From an uncultured Ruminococcus sp. (GTDB taxonomy: Bacteria > Bacillota > Clostridia > Oscillospirales > Ruminococcaceae), in assembly GCA_946544695.1 (NCBI GenBank), contig CAMNMO010000100.1, positions 1 to 8,861 on the forward strand: a stretch of 8,861 bases of DNA, written 5' to 3'. This document shows, piece after piece, positions 5,893-8,861 of the stretch. The stretch's first letter is position 1. Each line of letters opens with the position of its first letter. A program made the translations under genes and the position numbers. The notes beneath the pieces were generated by a model. The model was not told where the DNA came from. It worked only from the letters and a program-made list of their open reading frames with translations, and searched no databases.

Positions 5893-5953
5893 CCGCTGAA
5901 AGGCTGTTTAGTGTGGTGTGTCAGCGGTATAACCATAAAAAAATGGTTATACC
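5893..5953. repeat. Two overlapping inverted repeats within and next to copy A
   Basis: CCGCTGA (5893-5899) pairs with TCAGCGG (5921-5927). GGTATAACCAT (5926-5936) pairs perfectly with ATGGTTATACC (5943-5953) around six A's. The two stems share bases 5926-5927, so they would stack or compete at their boundary. Confidence 0.6.
5899..5940 (+). repeat. 42-bp intergenic repeat, copy A
   Basis: This copy matches copy B at 38 of 42 positions and contains GTTTAGTGTGGTGT and CCATAAAA. A shared TATTGTTA also lies upstream of each copy (5881-5888 and 6008-6015). No open reading frame with a ribosome binding site covers it. Confidence 0.8.
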
Positions 5954-6023
5954 ATTAACTCATCATTTTATACACCGTTGTAACATGATAAAAAGAATAA
6001 CGTCAGATATTGTTACCATATCA

Positions 6024-6065
6024 AAAGACTGTTTAGTGTGGTGTATCAGCGGGATAGCCATAAAA
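6024..6065 (+). repeat. 42-bp intergenic repeat, copy B
   Basis: This is the second direct copy, 125 bp after copy A. It continues into an imperfect palindrome: GGGATA (6051-6056) pairs with TATCCC (6070-6075), and GTGTAT before it can pair in part with ATACA after it. The composite unit may therefore fold into a long irregular hairpin ending near base 6085. Confidence 0.8.
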
Positions 6066-6094
6066 TAAATATCCCATACAAAACACAGAAAAGC

Positions 6095-6123
6095 AAAAAA
6101 GCGAAGGGCTGTCCTTCGCTTTT
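6095..6123 (-). terminator. Intrinsic terminator of the GNAT / response regulator / kinase operon
   Basis: AAAAGCGAAGG (6097-6107) pairs with CCTTCGCTTTT (6113-6123) around a five-base loop. On the minus strand a run of six T's follows the GC-rich stem. It begins seven bases after the kinase stop codon. Confidence 0.93.
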
Positions 6124-6130
6124 ACTATGT

Positions 6131-7348
6131 TTACGCTTTACTTACGACCAGTGTTGCCCTGAATTCATCGCGGCTTATCTCAGCAAAGACCTCGCCGCCC
6201 ATAAGCCCCATAAGGCGTTTGCATATAAACAGCCCCAGTCCGTTGCCGCTGATATTATCAGTGTTGCTGCCACGATGAAAACTCTCGAATATCTGGGTGA
6301 GTTCCTGTTCTTCAAGGGTACAGCCCGTGTTAGATACTGTTATAAGTTCGCAGCCGTCCACTTCTTCACAGCTTAATGCTATACGTCTGCCGTCACCGTA
6401 TTTTATGGCATTCTCAAACAGGTTTTGCAGACATTCGGCAAGCCTGTCCTCATCACAGGAAAGCAGACAGTTATCATACTTGCCCACTGCAAGTTCGGTG
6501 CCTCTTACAGAAAGCTGCGAAGCATATCTTGCCAGCAGCCTTTCAATGACCTTACTGAGAAATACTTCGCCCTGCACCACCTCGAAGTTCATGAAATCCT
6601 CGCTTGATGCCTTTGTTATCTCACTGACGAAATGCTCGATCTCATCGGCACGCTTATTGATATTTTCCGCTGCTTCAATGCGCTTTTCTTCTTCCTTGTA
6701 AAGACCCTTTGCCAGCGCTTTTGCATTCAGCTTTATGGCAGACAGCGGCGTTTTGATATCGTGTGACAGCGAAAGCAGCAGCAGCTTTTTGTCACGCTGC
6801 ATGCTTATCTCCTTTTTGCGGCTGTTCTCGATGGTCTCACGCAGCATATCCACGCCCCAGATAAATTTGCCGAAATACCTGCTTTTCTGCTCGTGTATGG
6901 GGACTGCCAGGTTGCCCCTTGCCAGTTCCTTCGGGACATCGCTCAGATTGCCAAAGGGAATGATGATGTTTCGGCGCAGGTAGATAAGCAGCCCGACCAT
7001 AACTGCAAACAGCGCCCCCAGCACAATATCCACAGCGATGACAATACGCTGCCTGTTATCGACGATATATTCAACACGGTAAAGCCTGCCGCCCGCACGT
7101 ACTATGACGTAGTGTTCTGATGATTTATAGATATCACCGTCATCTTCGCTGAACACCCCTATGATATGCGGGTACTGTGAAAGGTCATAGCTGCCTGTCT
7201 CACTGATATCATCAGCCACACGCTTAGCTTCGACAAGATAATAGCTTTCCTTGTTCCTGCCATCGGTCAGCAGATATACATTGATGCCTGCTGCCATCAG
7301 CAGAAACAGCAGTGTCACAACGAGCGAAAACATACGATACGCCCTCAT
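6131..7348 (-). CDS. Sensor histidine kinase, two-component system
   Basis: The 405-residue membrane kinase has an N-terminal transmembrane segment (about 7-27), a short extracytoplasmic region of about 73 residues, and a second transmembrane segment (about 101-123). A HAMP linker (about 124-178) and a DHp domain follow, with the phospho-accepting histidine H196 in SLSHDIKTPLSAIK. The ATPase domain has N box LQNLFENAIKYG (N309, N313), the G1 position as VSNTG, F box IFESFHRGS and G2 box GNGLGL (368-373). The usual Asp of the G1 box is Asn here, a variant I recall in other Firmicutes kinases, so activity is still expected. The start codon overlaps the stop of the response regulator by four bases (ATGA) and lacks a good ribosome binding site, which points to translational coupling. 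The signal is unknown; the small sensor region shows no recognisable domain. Confidence 0.96.
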   Translation of the reverse strand: MRAYRMFSLVVTLLFLLMAAGINVYLLTDGRNKESYYLVEAKRVADDISETGSYDLSQYPHIIGVFSEDDGDIYKSSEHYVIVRAGGRLYRVEYIVDNRQRIVIAVDIVLGALFAVMVGLLIYLRRNIIIPFGNLSDVPKELARGNLAVPIHEQKSRYFGKFIWGVDMLRETIENSRKKEISMQRDKKLLLLSLSHDIKTPLSAIKLNAKALAKGLYKEEEKRIEAAENINKRADEIEHFVSEITKASSEDFMNFEVVQGEVFLSKVIERLLARYASQLSVRGTELAVGKYDNCLLSCDEDRLAECLQNLFENAIKYGDGRRIALSCEEVDGCELITVSNTGCTLEEQELTQIFESFHRGSNTDNISGNGLGLFICKRLMGLMGGEVFAEISRDEFRATLVVSKA

Positions 7349-8007
7349 AGGAACTTATACCCCACGCCCCATACAGTCAGCAGACGCTTGGCATGCTTTG
7401 GGTCATCGCCCAGCTTCTGGCGCAGGCGGTTTATATGTACATGCAGCGTTTGCAGTTCCGAGTCACTGTCACTGCCCCAGACAGTATTGAACAGGTATTC
7501 CTTTTTCAGTGCCTTGCCCTTGTTCTCTATCAGCAGTGCCAGCAGGTCGAATTCCTTAGCTGTGAGTTCGGTCGGCTTGCCGTCTATCTCAGCAGTCCTG
7601 TCTGCCAGATTAAGTGTGATACCGTCTGCCGATATGATATCACGCTGATACCTTCTCTTGAAAATGCCCTTTATCTTGGCAGTGAGGATGTCGATATCAT
7701 AGGGCTTTTCGATGTAGTCATCAGCACCGAGATCAAGACCCAGAAGCTTATCGCTCTTGTCTGTGCGGGCACTTACGATAAGTATTGGCGTATCAGCCTT
7801 TTCACGAAGCTTTGAACAAACAGCAAAGCCGTTCATGTTTGGCAGGTTTATATCAAGCACCACCAGCTTTGCGCCGTAACGTTCAAACAGCTGCATGGCA
7901 CGATCGCCGCTTTCAACGGCTGAGACAGTATAACCCTCAGCACGCAGAAAATCAGTCAACAGGGACGAAAGTTCCTTATCGTCCTCAACTATCAGTATAT
8001 CTGTCAC
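7345..8007 (-). CDS. OmpR-family response regulator, two-component system
   Basis: From the chosen GTG start the protein has 220 residues. The receiver domain (about 1-115) has the acidic pair D9-D10, phosphorylation site D52 in VVLDINLP, S79 in IVSAR and K101 in EKPYD. The C-terminal OmpR-type winged helix (about 125-220) shows ELTAKEFDLLALL, the recognition-helix phrase LHVHINRLRQKL and the wing VWGVGYKFL. The frame stays open upstream to a TTG at 8028. The GTG at 8007 is preferred because an AGGGGGTGA Shine-Dalgarno sequence sits just before it and would otherwise lie within the coding region. Residues then begin MTDILIVEDD, as expected for the family. The partner kinase is encoded immediately downstream with a four-base overlap, and the acetyltransferase gene ends 27 bases upstream. 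Confidence 0.96.
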   Translation of the reverse strand: MTDILIVEDDKELSSLLTDFLRAEGYTVSAVESGDRAMQLFERYGAKLVVLDINLPNMNGFAVCSKLREKADTPILIVSARTDKSDKLLGLDLGADDYIEKPYDIDILTAKIKGIFKRRYQRDIISADGITLNLADRTAEIDGKPTELTAKEFDLLALLIENKGKALKKEYLFNTVWGSDSDSELQTLHVHINRLRQKLGDDPKHAKRLLTVWGVGYKFL

Positions 8008-8010
8008 ACG

Positions 8011-8020
8011 CTCACCCCCT
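8011..8020 (-). promoter_or_regulatory. Ribosome binding site fixing the GTG start of the response regulator
   Basis: AGGGGGTGAG differs at one position from the anti-16S complement AGGAGGTGA and ends three bases before the GTG. It overrides the upstream in-frame TTG. Confidence 0.8.
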
Positions 8021-8034
8021 GTAAGCAAAGATCA

Positions 8035-8787
8035 TTATTCCGTGATCCTGACTGCACTCGTTTCCACCCATGCAGGCTTGAAGCCGCTGTTCAGTGCTAT
8101 GTTGTTTGAGTGGATATTAGCTGACGCAATGCCGTAGAAAGGCACATCGCCCGACTCCATTATCCTGTTTTTTATCAGTGTCACAAGATATGCGCCAAGT
8201 CCCCTTGAACGATATTCGGGCAGGACATCTATGCCTATCTGCTGCCAGTGGGGGGCGTCCTCAGAACAACCTGACATTCCCATTATCTTATCCACGTCCA
8301 TTGCCATTACCACCATTATGTCAGGGCGCACCGGACATGGCTCGGGGTAGGCTATGGCATTTGGAAAACGCTCATCTCCGTAAAATTGCGCTATCTCATC
8401 GTTATAAAGCCACTTGACCTCAAAGCGCTTTTCCGCCTCAGTTTTTTTGCATGGCAGGAACATGTGGTGGGTAGGCTGAAGTTCGTAGCCGAACTTTTTC
8501 AGTTCTTCATTGATTTTTGTCATGTAGTCGAATTCAAACAGATTATGACCTCTTACGTCCCTGACCAGTTCTTTCAGGAAATCTTGCAGGCATTCATCGG
8601 CGGTCATGACCGTGCAGCCCCCTGTTGTGACCATATCAAGAAAAGGCTTGTCAGGGGAATATATCCTTCGCCCATCATTCAGGGAAGAAACTGTCACCTT
8701 GTTCTCCCCGCCGCACAGATCATCGGGGGTACAGTTGTACTCCAGCGCCAGCTGTGCAAGCAGCCTTTCATAGTATTCCTTAAACAT
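8035..8787 (-). CDS. GNAT-family N-acetyltransferase
   Basis: The 250-residue product has a C-terminal GNAT fold. The beta-4 strand and acetyl-CoA loop read QIGIDVLPEYRSRGLGAYLV (183-202), with the R-x-x-G-x-G pyrophosphate-binding motif at R193-G198. Later come YGIASANIHSNNIALNSGFKPAW (218-240), a usual GNAT beta-5 to beta-7 region with the conserved Asn and the GF turn. Residues 1-150 are an unusually long N-terminal part for GNATs of 150-180 residues and may be a degenerate second GNAT half or a substrate domain. The substrate cannot be told. The ATG at 8787 has AAAGGAGATA just before it. An in-frame ATG at 8844 would add 19 residues spanning that site, so I rejected it. It leads an operon with the two-component system 27 bases downstream. 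A cytoplasmic location is expected. Confidence 0.88.
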   Translation of the reverse strand: MFKEYYERLLAQLALEYNCTPDDLCGGENKVTVSSLNDGRRIYSPDKPFLDMVTTGGCTVMTADECLQDFLKELVRDVRGHNLFEFDYMTKINEELKKFGYELQPTHHMFLPCKKTEAEKRFEVKWLYNDEIAQFYGDERFPNAIAYPEPCPVRPDIMVVMAMDVDKIMGMSGCSEDAPHWQQIGIDVLPEYRSRGLGAYLVTLIKNRIMESGDVPFYGIASANIHSNNIALNSGFKPAWVETSAVRITE

Positions 8788-8790
8788 ATT

Positions 8791-8800
8791 TATCTCCTTT
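8791..8800 (-). promoter_or_regulatory. Ribosome binding site fixing the start of the GNAT gene
   Basis: AAAGGAGATA ends three bases before the ATG at 8787, with the GGAG core about six bases away. It supports this start over the in-frame ATG at 8844, which has no such site that I can see. Confidence 0.75.
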
Positions 8801-8817
8801 CCTTTCAGACACCGACA

Positions 8818-8842
8818 GGGCAGGTACCTTGCGGCACTGCCC
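8818..8842. repeat. Inverted repeat upstream of the GNAT operon
   Basis: GGGCAG (8818-8823) and CTGCCC (8837-8842) form a six-base GC-rich stem with a 13-base interior. On the plus strand T-rich sequence follows after seven bases (8850-8861), a loose terminator shape. On the minus strand it would lie in the leader of the GNAT operon. No promoter can be seen before the window ends. Confidence 0.4.
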
Positions 8843-8861
8843 ATGATGATTTTTGTTTTTT

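Noticed and set aside
5835..6068. 77-codon plus-strand frame across the hairpin and repeats
   Set aside because: It has no ribosome binding site, and its sequence is dictated by the hairpin and repeat units rather than by protein-like composition.
6326..6340. Asn in place of Asp in the kinase G1 box as a sign of a dead kinase
   Set aside because: The H, N, F and G2 motifs are intact and this Asn variant is, to my knowledge, found in other Firmicutes kinases, so loss of activity is not supported.
8008..8028. Longer response-regulator start at the upstream in-frame TTG
   Set aside because: The near-perfect Shine-Dalgarno sequence falls inside that extension, and the receiver domain begins normally from the GTG.
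8788..8844. 19-residue N-terminal extension of the GNAT from an upstream ATG
   Set aside because: The extension covers the AAAGGAGATA ribosome binding site of the internal ATG and a GC-rich inverted repeat, and its residues are not domain-like.

Overview
The window looks like chromosomal DNA of a Gram-positive anaerobe of the Ruminococcus / Oscillospiraceae type. This is inferred from moderate GC with AT-rich intergenic regions, AAGGAGG-type ribosome binding sites, consensus sigma-A promoters, a lipobox protein, a PadR operon and an OmpR-type two-component system. No genus-specific marker is visible. No rRNA, tRNA, CRISPR array, transposase or phage gene was seen.

Layout from left to right. 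(1) Bases 1-836, minus strand: the N-terminal 278 residues of a cytoplasmic GH13 alpha-amylase-family enzyme, cut by the window edge. (2) Bases 837-1244: a divergent intergenic region with promoters for both neighbours and two palindromes. (3) Bases 1245-1811, plus strand: a small predicted lipoprotein of unknown function. It ends at a bidirectional terminator shared with the convergent gene. (4) Bases 1873-3951, minus strand: a 692-residue protein joining an apparently intact EAL c-di-GMP phosphodiesterase domain to a long beta-strand repeat domain. That domain resembles the 'AGIGGG...TINGGTVTA' modules of exported Firmicutes surface proteins, but no export signal is visible. It has its own strong promoter. 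(5) Bases 4199-5760, minus strand: a PadR regulator and a polytopic membrane protein with a DUF1048-like N-terminus. They form a two-gene operon behind a fully consensus promoter carrying two related operator-like sites. (6) Bases 5769-6090: a non-coding patch with a 42-bp repeat present as two direct copies and one degenerate inverted copy, and a GC-rich perfect hairpin. (7) Bases 6095-8787, minus strand: an operon of a GNAT acetyltransferase, an OmpR-family response regulator and a sensor histidine kinase, closed by a terminator.

Functionally the window is mostly signalling and regulation: c-di-GMP turnover, a PadR-controlled membrane protein, and a two-component system with an acetyltransferase, next to one intracellular alpha-glucan enzyme. 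The most unusual gene is the EAL / beta-repeat fusion. The most unusual non-coding stretch is the repeat patch between the PadR and two-component operons.
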